Below are positions 17,057-26,437 of a DNA stretch of 64,000 bases, in pieces; position 1 is the stretch's first letter; each line of letters starts with the position of its first letter. This stretch comes from Alphaproteobacteria bacterium (GTDB lineage Bacteria; Planctomycetota; Phycisphaerae; UBA1845), in assembly GCA_028285105.1 (NCBI GenBank), contig JANQQE010000011.1, positions 633,856 through 697,855 of the forward strand. The letters run 5' to 3'. Under the pieces are notes generated by a model that saw only the letters and a list, made by a program, of their open reading frames with translations, had not been told where the DNA came from and ran no database searches. The position numbers and the translations under genes were made by a program.

Positions 17057-18322
17057 ATGGCAAAGAAACGAAATACATTTACGCTTGGGCTGACGCTTTT
17101 GGTGATGTTCACAATGTTCGTCGCGTTTTTGCTCTTCATCGGATCGCAGGGGATCTTCAGGCCCGAAACGCGCGAGTTTACCGTGCGATTTGGACTGGGG
17201 GCGGCGATGCCCGAAATCGTGAAAGGTTCGCGCGTAAACTGCTTCGGACAAGCGGTCGGTAAAGTTGTCGAAACGAATTTCATCGAGGCGCCCGATCCGA
17301 CCGGTAGATCCAAAGAAGACCTGCCATATCTGGAAGTTCGCGCGACGGCGATTGAAGCATTGAATTTGCGTTCGGATGTGCGAATCATCTCGACCGGCCC
17401 ACCTCTTGGGGGCAAGGGTGTGATCGAAATCGTCCATCGCGGCATCAGCGAGAATCCGCTCGATGATGAAACAATCGTTTACGGATCGGTTACGGGTTTT
17501 CAAGAAGTGCTGGCCACCGTCACCCGTGAACTCGACGACAAAAACCCCACCGGCTTGCTGCGTATGATCAAATCCGAATTCGACGTTCGGGATAAAGATT
17601 CACTGCTCGCCCACGTTCGTAAATCATCCCGGGACATCAACCGCATCACGCGAAGTCTCGCCCTCGAGATGACCCGCGACAAGGAAGAGCATCTCTTGCA
17701 CAAGTTGCACATCAGCATGGACAAGGTCAATCACGGCTTGCAGGAACTCGTTGCCCTGTTGGAAGAAACCCGCCCCTCCATCAACCGTACGCTCGGGTCG
17801 GCAGAACAGGCGATGGCCAAGATCGACACGCAGATCATCGACAACCTCGTCAAAGAGTTCAACCCAAACCACAAAGCCGGAACGCTCGCCCAGATTCACG
17901 TCGCATTCGAAAAGCTCAATGGTTCGCTCGATGACGTTAACGCACTCACATCGGCGACCAAGGGCATCGTTGTGTTGAACCGCGATCGGATTGACGAGTT
18001 GGTGCAGAATGCGTCGGAGGCTGGCATGCTGCTGCGGGCTGGGATCAAAGACCTGACGCTGCATCCATGGAAGGCATTCTTGAAACCGACGCCATCCGAA
18101 CTGCGCGAATTGAATATGTTCAACGTTGCCCGCGAATTTGCGGCTGCCTCTGCCCATCTGGACGATTCCACATCGCGCTTGAAATCGCTGGCCGACTTGT
18201 ACGGCACGTCGATCGACGTGAACGACACACAACTGCTCAACATCCAAGCCGACCTGACTGAAAGCGTGAAGAAATACCGCGAAGCCGAGCAAGCCCTTTG
18301 GGATCTTTTGAACAAACGATAA
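17057..18322 (+). CDS. mlaD: MCE/MlaD-family membrane-anchored protein
   Basis: A single N-terminal membrane anchor (LGLTLLVMFTMFVAFLLFIG) is followed by one MCE domain (about residues 40-130, with GSRVNCFGQAVGKVVE and PLGGKGVIEI). A long helical, coiled-coil C-terminal part of about 260 residues follows. MCE proteins form hexameric rings or tubes that carry lipids across the periplasm. The long helical tail suggests a needle or channel longer than E. coli MlaD. Periplasmic MlaC and outer-membrane MlaA are not encoded nearby. Confidence 0.9.
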   Translation: MAKKRNTFTLGLTLLVMFTMFVAFLLFIGSQGIFRPETREFTVRFGLGAAMPEIVKGSRVNCFGQAVGKVVETNFIEAPDPTGRSKEDLPYLEVRATAIEALNLRSDVRIISTGPPLGGKGVIEIVHRGISENPLDDETIVYGSVTGFQEVLATVTRELDDKNPTGLLRMIKSEFDVRDKDSLLAHVRKSSRDINRITRSLALEMTRDKEEHLLHKLHISMDKVNHGLQELVALLEETRPSINRTLGSAEQAMAKIDTQIIDNLVKEFNPNHKAGTLAQIHVAFEKLNGSLDDVNALTSATKGIVVLNRDRIDELVQNASEAGMLLRAGIKDLTLHPWKAFLKPTPSELRELNMFNVAREFAAASAHLDDSTSRLKSLADLYGTSIDVNDTQLLNIQADLTESVKKYREAEQALWDLLNKR

Positions 18323-18368
18323 TCATCCCTCCACTTGCAGCCGTCCGCAGAGACTGCACAATCCCGGT

Positions 18369-19493
18369 ATGAGTAAGAAAAAAAGCAATGAATTCGACGT
18401 GATCGTCGTGGGGGCTGGTCCGGCAGGTGCGACAGTCGCGATCAAGCTTGCCAAAGCCGGTATCTCCGTCGGGCTGATCGACAAGGACCGTTTTCCGAGG
18501 CGCAAACCGTGCCTGGGCTGGGTCAATGGCAACGTCGCCAGATTGCTCGACGAGTTGGAAGTCGCATCCAAACAGTTGCTTGCCCGTCCGATTCAAAGAG
18601 TAGCATTCCACAATGGCGAGTTGAGCAAGTCATCGGTCCCGACTTTGAAAGATTCGCCCGGGTTCTTGATCGATCGAACGGTCTTCGACGAACGGATGAC
18701 CAATGCTGCGAAACGCGCCGGTGCAACGTTGATCGAAAAATGCGAAGTAACCAGCCTCGAACCGTACGAGTCCGGCGTGAACGTGCTGAACGCAAAGGGC
18801 AAGACGTATCATTGCGAACTACTCGTCCTGGCGAATGGTGCGTCCAATGCGTTTCGCGGCCAGGTGGGTGTGGGACGTTCGGATGTTGGCGGCACGCGGT
18901 ATAGCGCGGTGGTCGAACACGCGGTCGATCGCAAGTCGAATACCAGCGCGGACATCGACATCATTCTGGGAGTAACACCACAGAACGGGCTGGCGATCCT
19001 GACGAGGCAAAAAGACAAGGTATCGCTGGCACTCAACTCCGCCGGTGACGAAGAATCAATACGCGAGCAATTCATCGATCTTGCAACGCGCCTTCGCGAA
19101 AAAGAAATGCTTGACGATGGTTTCCCAATCAATCCCAAGTCCGTTCAGTGCGGGGTGTCAAACGTCGGACCCGCGTTGGAGTTGGATTCGCACGTCGGCA
19201 AACACACGTTGCTGGTCGGCGATGCGGGTGGATTCATAGCAGCGGTCAGCCAGGAAGGAAACTACCCGGCGATGTGGTCGGCGAAGATCGCTGCCGAAAC
19301 CATCGAGTCGGCCATGAATGCTGAATCGTCGCAAGACGCCCTGATGACCTTCGACACCAAATGGCGACTGGAAATGGGCGACTACCTACGCCCGCCTAAC
19401 ACCGACCTGCAATTGCTCGCCCCACTTATCTTCTCAAACCAACCCATGACCGACCGAATGGCCAATGCTTTCTTTCTGGGCGAAAACATCTAA
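18369..19493 (+). CDS. FAD-dependent oxidoreductase, geranylgeranyl reductase type
   Basis: The N-terminal dinucleotide motif is GAGPAGATVAIKLAKAG (near residue 15), then FPRRKPCLGW, the PCG-like motif of the geranylgeranyl reductase/flavin halogenase group. The second FAD-contact motif LLVGDAGGFIAAV lies near residue 285. Enzymes of this group reduce prenyl double bonds or hydroxylate lipids and ring compounds. It follows the MCE gene by 46 bases, so it is probably the last gene of the lipid transport operon. A role on an isoprenoid or lipid carried by the transporter is a reasonable guess only. Confidence 0.8.
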   Translation: MSKKKSNEFDVIVVGAGPAGATVAIKLAKAGISVGLIDKDRFPRRKPCLGWVNGNVARLLDELEVASKQLLARPIQRVAFHNGELSKSSVPTLKDSPGFLIDRTVFDERMTNAAKRAGATLIEKCEVTSLEPYESGVNVLNAKGKTYHCELLVLANGASNAFRGQVGVGRSDVGGTRYSAVVEHAVDRKSNTSADIDIILGVTPQNGLAILTRQKDKVSLALNSAGDEESIREQFIDLATRLREKEMLDDGFPINPKSVQCGVSNVGPALELDSHVGKHTLLVGDAGGFIAAVSQEGNYPAMWSAKIAAETIESAMNAESSQDALMTFDTKWRLEMGDYLRPPNTDLQLLAPLIFSNQPMTDRMANAFFLGENI

Positions 19494-19507
19494 GCGGCCA
19501 ATGAGCC

Positions 19508-20098
19508 CTAAGTTGCATCCGATTCAGCAATGAGCGACTGTTCGACTTGCGCAGCGAATTCTTCTAATGGCATTTGCTTAGGCCACAAGAAACGCGGAAT
19601 CACAAATGGGCGTTTAGCATCTTTTATTTGGATCGAAACGAGTTCGGTAAACTCTACAGTTAAGACTCGACTCACATCGTCAGCTTGAATCGAAACATCT
19701 CGATGCCCTTTTCTGCGCATGAACAATCGTCCCGGCGAGAGCAGTAGGAATTCGTTCGGACTCGGATGTCGCAATCGTCGGACAAGAAATTCTGTCGCCG
19801 AAATGACGATGAACGATGCGCAAATGAATGAACATATCTGCAGTAGAGTCGAAGTCGTTGCTCGAAACCCACTACGCAACACGAGCCACAGAATAAAAGC
19901 ATTGAAAATATGAATGTAAATCGAATCGATCCGAATTCGACCGGACGGTACAAACAGAGTTGCGTTGGCGTCAATCTGCAAGCCGCATTCCGAGCATACC
20001 GCCGGTAAGTCTACTCCGGTCACGTTGTAATGGCAGGAAGGGCACTTAGCGAATGCTGTGCCTGCATCTTTGGCCTTGTTATCGCGTGGCTCATCCAT
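19508..20098 (-). CDS. Membrane protein with N-terminal zinc ribbon
   Basis: The first 40 residues form a zinc ribbon with CPSCHYNVTG and CSECGLQI, a form common in planctomycete membrane proteins. Two membrane helices follow at about residues 60-76 and 85-104. The C-terminal half is a beta-rich cytoplasmic segment (SIQADDVSRVLTVEF, SIQIKDAKRPFVIP), similar in shape to PH-like domains. Four bases separate it from the phosphodiesterase gene upstream, so it is the last member of a three-gene operon. No function assigned. Confidence 0.7.
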   Translation of the reverse strand: MDEPRDNKAKDAGTAFAKCPSCHYNVTGVDLPAVCSECGLQIDANATLFVPSGRIRIDSIYIHIFNAFILWLVLRSGFRATTSTLLQICSFICASFIVISATEFLVRRLRHPSPNEFLLLSPGRLFMRRKGHRDVSIQADDVSRVLTVEFTELVSIQIKDAKRPFVIPRFLWPKQMPLEEFAAQVEQSLIAESDAT

Positions 20099-20102
20099 CG
20101 GC

Positions 20103-20585
20103 TTACAATTTGTGAAACGTCACTTCGTCGCGTTCGAGATCGATTGTGGCGACGGTGTATTCGCGGGCGCGTTGGAGGGCACCAGGGTTTATGATTCGGG
20201 AATTGCCGATTCGTTCGTCTCGGGCGAGGTGGGTGTGGCCGTGGAGGATGAAGTCTGACTTTGGGTTGCGGAGGGCTTGATTGAATTCCGGTTCGTGGCC
20301 GTGAAAGACTTGGATGGTTTTACCGGCTCGCATTAGCGACAGCGGTACTTCGGTTGACGGTGCGATGCCTATCTTGTCCAGGTATGCGATGGTGGCTTGG
20401 TCGGGGTAGTCGGTGTTGCCCCAGACGAAGTGGACGTCACGGCCGACGAGTTCGTCGAAGACTTCGATGCCGCCGACGTCACCGCAATGAATGATGGTCT
20501 TTGCTCCGGCGCGTTCGAGGATTTCGACGGCGGTCTTGACGCGGGCGGCTTTTCCGTGACTGTCTGACATGACACCAATAATCAT
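20103..20585 (-). CDS. YfcE-type metallophosphoesterase
   Basis: 160 residues with all metal-binding motifs of the YfcE/MJ0936 group: DSHG near residue 8, GDVGG, GNTD, GHE and GHTH. Enzymes of this group hydrolyse phosphodiesters with Mn or Ni in the cytoplasm; natural substrates are often unknown. It is the middle gene of the operon 21218-19508, with three- and four-base gaps on either side. Confidence 0.9.
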   Translation of the reverse strand: MIIGVMSDSHGKAARVKTAVEILERAGAKTIIHCGDVGGIEVFDELVGRDVHFVWGNTDYPDQATIAYLDKIGIAPSTEVPLSLMRAGKTIQVFHGHEPEFNQALRNPKSDFILHGHTHLARDERIGNSRIINPGALQRAREYTVATIDLERDEVTFHKL

Positions 20586-20588
20586 CAG

Positions 20589-21218
20589 CTACCCACCATG
20601 TGTGCGAACGGATTCAATGATGCGGTCCCAGGCGGCTTGCTCGCGACCGCGAATCGGACCGGCGGTTTGTAGATCAATCGAATACGCGTATGGCACGCCT
20701 CCTTCCGTGTTGACGGCAGTTAGAATCTGCACGTGCAGGTCGAGTTGATCGCGAAAGACGTCGGGCATCTGGTCGATCGACGCCCGGCATGCCGGCCAAT
20801 CTCCCATTCTGGATTCGCCGAAGGTCACGTCGTCGAATGAGGACATGCCCATGATGGCCGCAAACTGGGCAATCACATCGTTGCAGTAATCGCGCGGTGT
20901 GGTCTGGGCGTCGGCCAACACCCGTCGGATGCGCAGGACGGCACTCGTCGCGCCGTGCTTGTCGGAAGATGGGTGAAATACGTAGACATCCGCCCCAGCG
21001 AGATCGGTTTGCAGTTGGCCTTCGCTCCAACCCTTCGGCGTTTTGAAACGGATTTTCCAATCCTCCAACCGAACGGTGTCGCCCATCGACATTTCGGTGC
21101 GCTGTGAAATCGTGTAACTCACAGCCGCCGAGACCACAGCCAACGATCCGATTCCAAAAACGAGACTGCGCAGTCGTCGGTTGGGCGGGCGAGCATTGTT
21201 TGAATTCTGCGATTGCAT
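20589..21218 (-). CDS. Membrane-anchored hypothetical protein
   Basis: One N-terminal membrane anchor at about residues 16-36 (LVFGIGSLAVVSAAVSY). The extracytoplasmic domain resembles PsbP/LpqN-like folds in pattern: WKIRFKTPKGW, then a strand with ADVYVFHPSS, and later DWPACRASIDQMPDVFRDQ. The family is not certain. It is the first gene of a three-gene operon with the phosphodiesterase and the zinc-ribbon protein. No ribosome binding site is evident at the ATG. Confidence 0.6.
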   Translation of the reverse strand: MQSQNSNNARPPNRRLRSLVFGIGSLAVVSAAVSYTISQRTEMSMGDTVRLEDWKIRFKTPKGWSEGQLQTDLAGADVYVFHPSSDKHGATSAVLRIRRVLADAQTTPRDYCNDVIAQFAAIMGMSSFDDVTFGESRMGDWPACRASIDQMPDVFRDQLDLHVQILTAVNTEGGVPYAYSIDLQTAGPIRGREQAAWDRIIESVRTHGG

Positions 21219-21433
21219 GTGGTTGGCATCGTACGGCGCGTAAACAGACGTGACAATGGTTGACCGATTCCCGGCAGACGCCTACATTCACGCTCGCAAG
21301 CAAGGCTGGTAAATCTGTGTTTTGGCCATCTGTCGATTCTTGACAAATGTGAAGTTGGGCGCGGTCGACCAAGAATCCAGATGACGAACATTTCAACCGG
21401 GCGCGAGCCTGTCCCTGCGGGCAATGGCAGCTT

Positions 21434-22324
21434 ATGGATGAATTCAAGAGATTCTTTCTTCGCGGCTTGGCGGCAGTTCTGCCGACGCTGCTGACCATTG
21501 CGGTATTCCTGTGGGCGTATCGATTGGTGGATACGTATCTGGGCCAGCACATCACCCGGGGCATGCTAAGCGTTATGTGTATGATCGGGGAACCCTCTGC
21601 GGTCGATGCCGAGGAGGATTCGCTGATCTATGGCGATCCGGTCGACCGTTGGATTCAGACGGGAGAATGGGCGGGAACTCGAGACACGGTCGAACACAAC
21701 ATCATTTTCAGCAATGCTTTACAGAGCAAAGACCCGGAAGTCAAAAAACGGGCGGAGAAAGCGAAGGTCCGTGCTCTCTGGCAGATCGCGTTCCATAAAT
21801 ACAAATTGGGGCTGGTCGGTTTTTTGATTGCGATCATTGTCGTATACTTCGTCGGGCTCTTCTTGGCGAGTTTCATTGGCAGGACGACGCTGCGGCTGGT
21901 CGAGCGCACGGTCAGCCGAATGCCTTTGGTGGGCGCGATCTATCCAAACATTAAGCAGGTTACCGATTTCCTGTTTAGCGAAAGCAAGCTGGAGTTTTCC
22001 GGTGTGGTGGCTGTCCCCTATCCGCGTAAAGGGATCTGGTCTATTGGCCTGCTGACCGGTAAGCCTATGGCGGCTATCAAAGATCATGCGAAAGAGGATC
22101 TTGTCACCGTGTTCATCCCCAGTTCGCCGGCACCGGTGACCGGGTACACGATCACGGTGCCGCGTGCGGAGTTGTTGATGCTTGATATTTCGATTGATGA
22201 GGCATTGCGTTTCATCATCAGTGCGGGCGTGGTCAAGCCCGATACGCAATTGGGAAATGAACCGGCATTGGGCATTCCGAACCCGGTGCTTGATAAGGTT
22301 AGAACCGACAACGAGGAGACTTGA
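21434..22324 (+). CDS. DUF502 family membrane protein
   Basis: Typical DUF502: first helix RGLAAVLPTLLTIAVFLWAYRLVD, a variable insert with many charges, then a second helix (LGLVGFLIAIIVVYFVGLFLASF), then the conserved block PLVGAIYPNIKQVTDFL and the soluble part with VAVPYPRKGIWSIGLLTG and PSSPAPVTGY. The insert between helices (about residues 60-120) is longer than in short homologues. Its stop lies three bases before the start of the hibernation factor gene. Function in the family is not established; in some plants the homologues bind DUF proteins at the membrane. Confidence 0.88.
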   Translation: MDEFKRFFLRGLAAVLPTLLTIAVFLWAYRLVDTYLGQHITRGMLSVMCMIGEPSAVDAEEDSLIYGDPVDRWIQTGEWAGTRDTVEHNIIFSNALQSKDPEVKKRAEKAKVRALWQIAFHKYKLGLVGFLIAIIVVYFVGLFLASFIGRTTLRLVERTVSRMPLVGAIYPNIKQVTDFLFSESKLEFSGVVAVPYPRKGIWSIGLLTGKPMAAIKDHAKEDLVTVFIPSSPAPVTGYTITVPRAELLMLDISIDEALRFIISAGVVKPDTQLGNEPALGIPNPVLDKVRTDNEET

Positions 22325-22326
22325 GC

Positions 22327-22665
22327 GTGGAATCAGTGGATATCTCGGTTACGGGACGACATGTCGATGTATCGAACAGGTTACGAAACTACGCCGAGGA
22401 AAAAGCCTCAAAGCTGCCCCGGTTTTTTGATCGGGTCCAGACGATCGACGTCATCATCGATAAAGAGCGGGATCAGATGTCTGTCGAAATGATCGTCCAT
22501 GCAGCCGGTACGCAAAACTTTGTTGCAAAAGAAGTGGGTCCCGATGCAAACGCCTGTGTCGATTTACTGGTGGACAAGATGGAAAGACAGCTCACCAAGC
22601 ATAAAGAAAAATTGAAGAACCATAAGCACGCGGGCCATAACGCCGAAGCAATTGACAACGATTAG
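22327..22665 (+). CDS. hpf: Ribosome hibernation promoting factor
   Basis: Short HPF/RaiA type, about 112 residues: VDISVTGRHVDVS, NYAEEKASKLPRFF, then strands with VDVIIDKE-like sequence and ADC-like DANACVDLLVDKMERQLTKHKEKLK. It binds the 30S decoding centre in stationary cells and blocks translation. The GTG at 22327 has GAGGAG eight bases upstream. The TTG at 22321 would be too close to it. It is followed by ptsN, as in the classical rpoN-hpf-ptsN neighbourhood of Proteobacteria, although rpoN is not here. Confidence 0.92.
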   Translation: MESVDISVTGRHVDVSNRLRNYAEEKASKLPRFFDRVQTIDVIIDKERDQMSVEMIVHAAGTQNFVAKEVGPDANACVDLLVDKMERQLTKHKEKLKNHKHAGHNAEAIDND

Positions 22666-22798
22666 CCGGATTGATGCGTTTCGTTTGTCGCGAGTTGGAC
22701 AGGCACTTTCGACAATGCTGTAAAATGCAGTGCGGTCATCTTCGATGTGACATTCAATTCGGACTTTCAAATGCCGGTAGGACACATTAAGGACTTAT

Positions 22799-23275
22799 AT
22801 GAAACTCAACGATTTCTTTGAGATTGACGCAAGCATTCCGGAGTTGCAAGCGACCGATCGTGACGGCGTGATTCGCGAAATGATCGAAGCGTTGTCGAAG
22901 GTCGGCGCCATCGATGCTGCTGACACAGAAGCGGCTGCGAAAGCATGCATCGCCCGCGAAAACAACGGTAGCACCGGGTTCGGCAAAGGTGTGGCAGTCC
23001 CACACGTCAGCAAAAATAAGGTCGTCAAACGGATGGCGGCTGCGATCGGTCGATCAACGACCGGCGTCGATTTTGCAGCGTTGGATCGAGCACCGGTCTA
23101 CATTGTGGTCATGGTCCTGAGCCCGCCCGACGATCCCGACATGCACCTTGCGGCGATGGAGCGAATCTTCAGGCACTTGCAACGCGACAACTTTCGTCGC
23201 TTCTTGCGACAGGCGGATACCCAAGATGCAATCCGCGACCTGATCGACGAAGCCGACGAATATCAGGAAGGTTAA
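22799..23275 (+). CDS. ptsN: PTS EIIA(Ntr)-type protein
   Basis: 158 residues with the phospho-acceptor His in GVAVPH (His69) and the surrounding FGKG motif, both typical of the EIIA fructose/nitrogen family. It probably takes phosphate from the HPr encoded next and works as a regulator, since no EIIB/EIIC permease is present in the window. AAGGA precedes the ATG. The gene lies 133 bases after hpf. Confidence 0.9.
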   Translation: MKLNDFFEIDASIPELQATDRDGVIREMIEALSKVGAIDAADTEAAAKACIARENNGSTGFGKGVAVPHVSKNKVVKRMAAAIGRSTTGVDFAALDRAPVYIVVMVLSPPDDPDMHLAAMERIFRHLQRDNFRRFLRQADTQDAIRDLIDEADEYQEG

Positions 23276-23391
23276 GCAACTCACGATCGGCCACTTTGAT
23301 AAATCGGCGATGGTGGGCGAATTCGCTCGTGGGTTAAAGATGCGTGGGCCATCTGTGGAATTCTTGGACCAAAACTGGAAGGTGTTTAGCG

Positions 23392-23676
23392 GTGTCCGAA
23401 ATCAATGGACAGGTCACCATTGAGGTTGTCAATCCACAGGGATTGCACGCCCGTCCAGTGATGAAGTTTGTCGATCTTGCTACGACTTTCCAATCTGACA
23501 TCAAAGTTGATAAAGGATCTGGCACCGAGCAGGTAGATGGAAAAAGTCCGATGCACATGATGCTCCTTGCAGCACCGAAAGGAACCGCCCTCCGCATCAT
23601 GGCCGAAGGAAATGACTCGGACGCCGCACTCAAAGCCCTCTCAGAATTGGTGCAAAACGGGTTTGACGAGATGTAG
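23392..23676 (+). CDS. ptsH: Phosphocarrier protein HPr
   Basis: The GTG at 23392 is preceded by GGAAGG nine bases upstream. The resulting 94-residue protein has the catalytic His in GLHARPV (His19) and a Ser in GKSPMHMM that corresponds to the Ser46 regulatory site of HPr. So both EI-dependent and HPr-kinase-dependent phosphorylation are possible on sequence grounds, but no HPr kinase gene is in the window. It relays phosphate from Enzyme I to EIIA. Confidence 0.93.
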   Translation: MSEINGQVTIEVVNPQGLHARPVMKFVDLATTFQSDIKVDKGSGTEQVDGKSPMHMMLLAAPKGTALRIMAEGNDSDAALKALSELVQNGFDEM

Positions 23677-23818
23677 CGTTTCAACTGTTTGCAGGACATG
23701 TCGAAGTTTTACGCCCGTCAATGAGGCAGGTTGATTTTGACGTCGATCTTGACAAAGGTCATTTCGAAATAAGACACTCGCATTTACTCCGATTTGCAGG
23801 AAGCAAGCATTTTTGATC

Positions 23819-25561
23819 ATGGAGATTCTTCGGGGCATAGCTGTATCACCCGGTATCGCAATTGCCGAGGCGATCGTTCTGGATGCGGAGGATTATCGCA
23901 TCCCTCAACGAACCGTTGCGCCCGAAGACGTTGAACAACAAGTTGCGATCCTTGACCGCGCGTTTGAATCTTCGGTTGACGAACTTGGACGGCAGCGTGA
24001 CGGCTGGTCGAGCGAATTGGGCCAGGAAACGGCAGACATTTTCAACTGGCATCTCGGTGTCCTCAGCACCCCACAACTTCGAACGCAAGTCACTGAACTC
24101 ATTGAAACAAATAGCTTCTCCGCCGCCTACGCCACCAGTCTTGCGATGCGAAGGTTTCAACGCCGATTCCAGAAAATCGACGACCCCGCCCTCGCCGAAC
24201 GGGTGCGCGATGTTCGCGATATCGAACGCCGTCTGCTCAGGCACATCCTCGGTGAGACACGCGAAGACCTTGCTCACCTTTCGCGCCCCGCCGTACTGGT
24301 AACACACGAACTGACCCCCTCTGTCGCTGCAACTTTGGGGTCGAGTAAAGTGATGGGTGTGGCGATCGATGTGGGCGGACCTGCTTCGCACACCTCAATT
24401 CTGCTTCGCGCGATGGGAATTCCGTCTGTGGTTGGCGTGACCGATTTGTCGGCCCATGTGAGCGGAGGCGATTTGGTAATCGTCGATGGCGTCAATGACA
24501 TGGTCATTATCGCGCCTGATGCCGCGACATTGATGCAGTATCGGGATCAACAAAAACGTTACAGGCAGATTCGCGAAAAGCTTGCCGACTTGCGCGATCT
24601 GCCTGCTGAGTCGCATGACGGCGTTCCTTTCAAACTGCTGGCCAACGTTGAGTTTCCTTCGGAGGCAGCGCACTGCATCGAAGAAGGCGGAGATGGCATC
24701 GGGTTGTATCGCACAGAATTTCTATACCTCAAGGATCGCGGCGCGCCGACAGAGGATCAACAGTACGAGGCGTATCGCGAAGTCATTCGTGCAATGGACG
24801 GTCGCCCCGTTACGATTCGGACGTTTGACCTTGGTGCAGACAAGTACACTCAGGAAAAGTCTGCGGACCGCGAGCCCAATCCGATGCTCGGCTTACGTTC
24901 GATTCGCTACAGTTTGCAGCAGCTTGACATATTCAAAATCCAGCTTCGGGCGGTCTTGCGAGCGGCCACGGAGGGCGAGGTCCGGTTGATGTTCCCGTTG
25001 ATCATCAGCCTGATGGAGTTTCGTCAGGCCAAAATGATCCTGCATGACGCGATGGAAGACCTGGAAGATGAGGGTATTCCATTTAACCATGATATTGAGG
25101 TTGGAATCATGGTTGAGACCCCAGCTGCGGCCATCCAATGCCGCGATTTCGTCCGTGAAGTTGGGTTTGTCAGTATTGGGACGAACGATCTTGTGCAGTA
25201 CCTGCTGGCTGTTGATCGGGGTAACGAGCGGGTATCGCAGTTCTACTCGTCCGCCCATCCGGCTGTCTTGCGGATTATTCACGATGTGATCAAGACTTGC
25301 CGAAAGGCGGGGGTATCGTGTAGCTTGTGCGGTGAAATGGCCGGTCAGCCGTTATATACGATGTTGCTGGCTGGTCTGGGCCTCCGAGAATTCTCGATGG
25401 GTCCGCACGACATCCCGGAGGTGAAAAAACTCCTGCGGATGTGTAAGATGAAACATATGGAGCGAGTTGCGAAGCGGGCACTGTCGTTTGAAACCGAGAG
25501 GCAGGTTGTGAATTACCTGCGAGCCCAAACGCGAAAGCTCCTTCCGGACGATCCGATTTAG
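23819..25561 (+). CDS. ptsI: PTS Enzyme I (phosphoenolpyruvate-protein phosphotransferase)
   Basis: About 580 residues. The N-terminal domain starts with the family phrase LRGIAVSPGIAIAEA. The phosphorylatable His lies in GGPASHTSILLRAMGIP (near residue 190). The C-terminal PEP-binding barrel has GIGLYRTEFLY, ANPMLGLR-like (NPMLGLRSIR), SIGTNDLVQY and the catalytic Cys loop SLCGEMAG. It uses PEP to phosphorylate HPr. It has no GAF domain, so it is ptsI-like and not ptsP. The start could also be the TTG at 23813, which has better spacing to GGAAG. Confidence 0.95.
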   Translation: MEILRGIAVSPGIAIAEAIVLDAEDYRIPQRTVAPEDVEQQVAILDRAFESSVDELGRQRDGWSSELGQETADIFNWHLGVLSTPQLRTQVTELIETNSFSAAYATSLAMRRFQRRFQKIDDPALAERVRDVRDIERRLLRHILGETREDLAHLSRPAVLVTHELTPSVAATLGSSKVMGVAIDVGGPASHTSILLRAMGIPSVVGVTDLSAHVSGGDLVIVDGVNDMVIIAPDAATLMQYRDQQKRYRQIREKLADLRDLPAESHDGVPFKLLANVEFPSEAAHCIEEGGDGIGLYRTEFLYLKDRGAPTEDQQYEAYREVIRAMDGRPVTIRTFDLGADKYTQEKSADREPNPMLGLRSIRYSLQQLDIFKIQLRAVLRAATEGEVRLMFPLIISLMEFRQAKMILHDAMEDLEDEGIPFNHDIEVGIMVETPAAAIQCRDFVREVGFVSIGTNDLVQYLLAVDRGNERVSQFYSSAHPAVLRIIHDVIKTCRKAGVSCSLCGEMAGQPLYTMLLAGLGLREFSMGPHDIPEVKKLLRMCKMKHMERVAKRALSFETERQVVNYLRAQTRKLLPDDPI

Positions 25562-25732
25562 CAGCGAGGCCAATTTAGAAGCGACGCCGATATTACGTCA
25601 GGCCGATTTGAGTCGCCATCGTGAATCCGGAATAAAAAGAAATTGTAAAGGCGGTCTGAGCGCGTGCTCGAGACCGACAGAAAGAATTCAGTATTCGCAA
25701 GCCGTTTGGGAATACGTCGGTAGGGTTCATCG

Positions 25733-26437
25733 TTGGAAGGTTTGAATCAGGACGCTGGACGGGTTCGCTATTTCATCGATTTTTCGATTGATGGCGACAT
25801 CCGATATTTGGCGCACAACGACTTGGTGCGGATGTTCGGCAAAGCGTGTGCACGTGCGGAGTTGCCGGTAAGCTTTTCAGAAGGCTTCAACCCACGTGCC
25901 CGATTAACCCTGCCCTTCCCCAGACCGGTTGGACAACGGTCCGATGCGGAACGATTGCAACTCGATCTGAAACGTCGGTTTGAAACCGGCGACCTCGTGG
26001 ATCGATTGAACAAGCAAATGCCCGAAGGCATTCAGGCGTTTGCAGCCGTCGCTTCCGACCCGTACCAACCGTGTCGCCCGTGCAGTGTGACGTACGAAAT
26101 CGATGTGACCGGATTGGATGCGGAATCGTCGAACGATACAACGCTGCAAGAGCGCATCGAATCATTTCTGTCGTCTCCTGTTGTTGAAGTTTCACGCATA
26201 CGCCATCGCGACGGTCGCGTCAAAGTGATGGACATCAGACCCTTTGTTGACGAGTTGAGTGCGACAGGAAATCGCATTTGCACGTCAATCCTGGTAACCC
26301 AATCTGATGGAGGCCTGACCACGCCCGCAGAGGTGTGCAAGGCCCTTGGCATGGATGCAGACGTGATCAATCACCGGGTCCGTCGCGTGAAAATTCAATG
26401 GCTCAAAAACCCGAAAACGAAGAACGCAAAAGCGTAG
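25733..26437 (+). CDS. TIGR03936/DUF2344 protein (radical-SAM-associated)
   Basis: Pattern typical of DUF2344: YLAHNDLVRMFGKACARA, then PVSFSEGFNPRARL. In most bacteria the domain is fused to, or lies next to, a TIGR03960 radical SAM protein and precedes RNase E/G. Here the radical SAM partner is missing, but the link to RNase E/G is kept, with a 40-base overlap. It is probably an RNA- or tRNA-related accessory protein. TTG at 25733 is the likely start. Confidence 0.85.
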   Translation: MEGLNQDAGRVRYFIDFSIDGDIRYLAHNDLVRMFGKACARAELPVSFSEGFNPRARLTLPFPRPVGQRSDAERLQLDLKRRFETGDLVDRLNKQMPEGIQAFAAVASDPYQPCRPCSVTYEIDVTGLDAESSNDTTLQERIESFLSSPVVEVSRIRHRDGRVKVMDIRPFVDELSATGNRICTSILVTQSDGGLTTPAEVCKALGMDADVINHRVRRVKIQWLKNPKTKNAKA

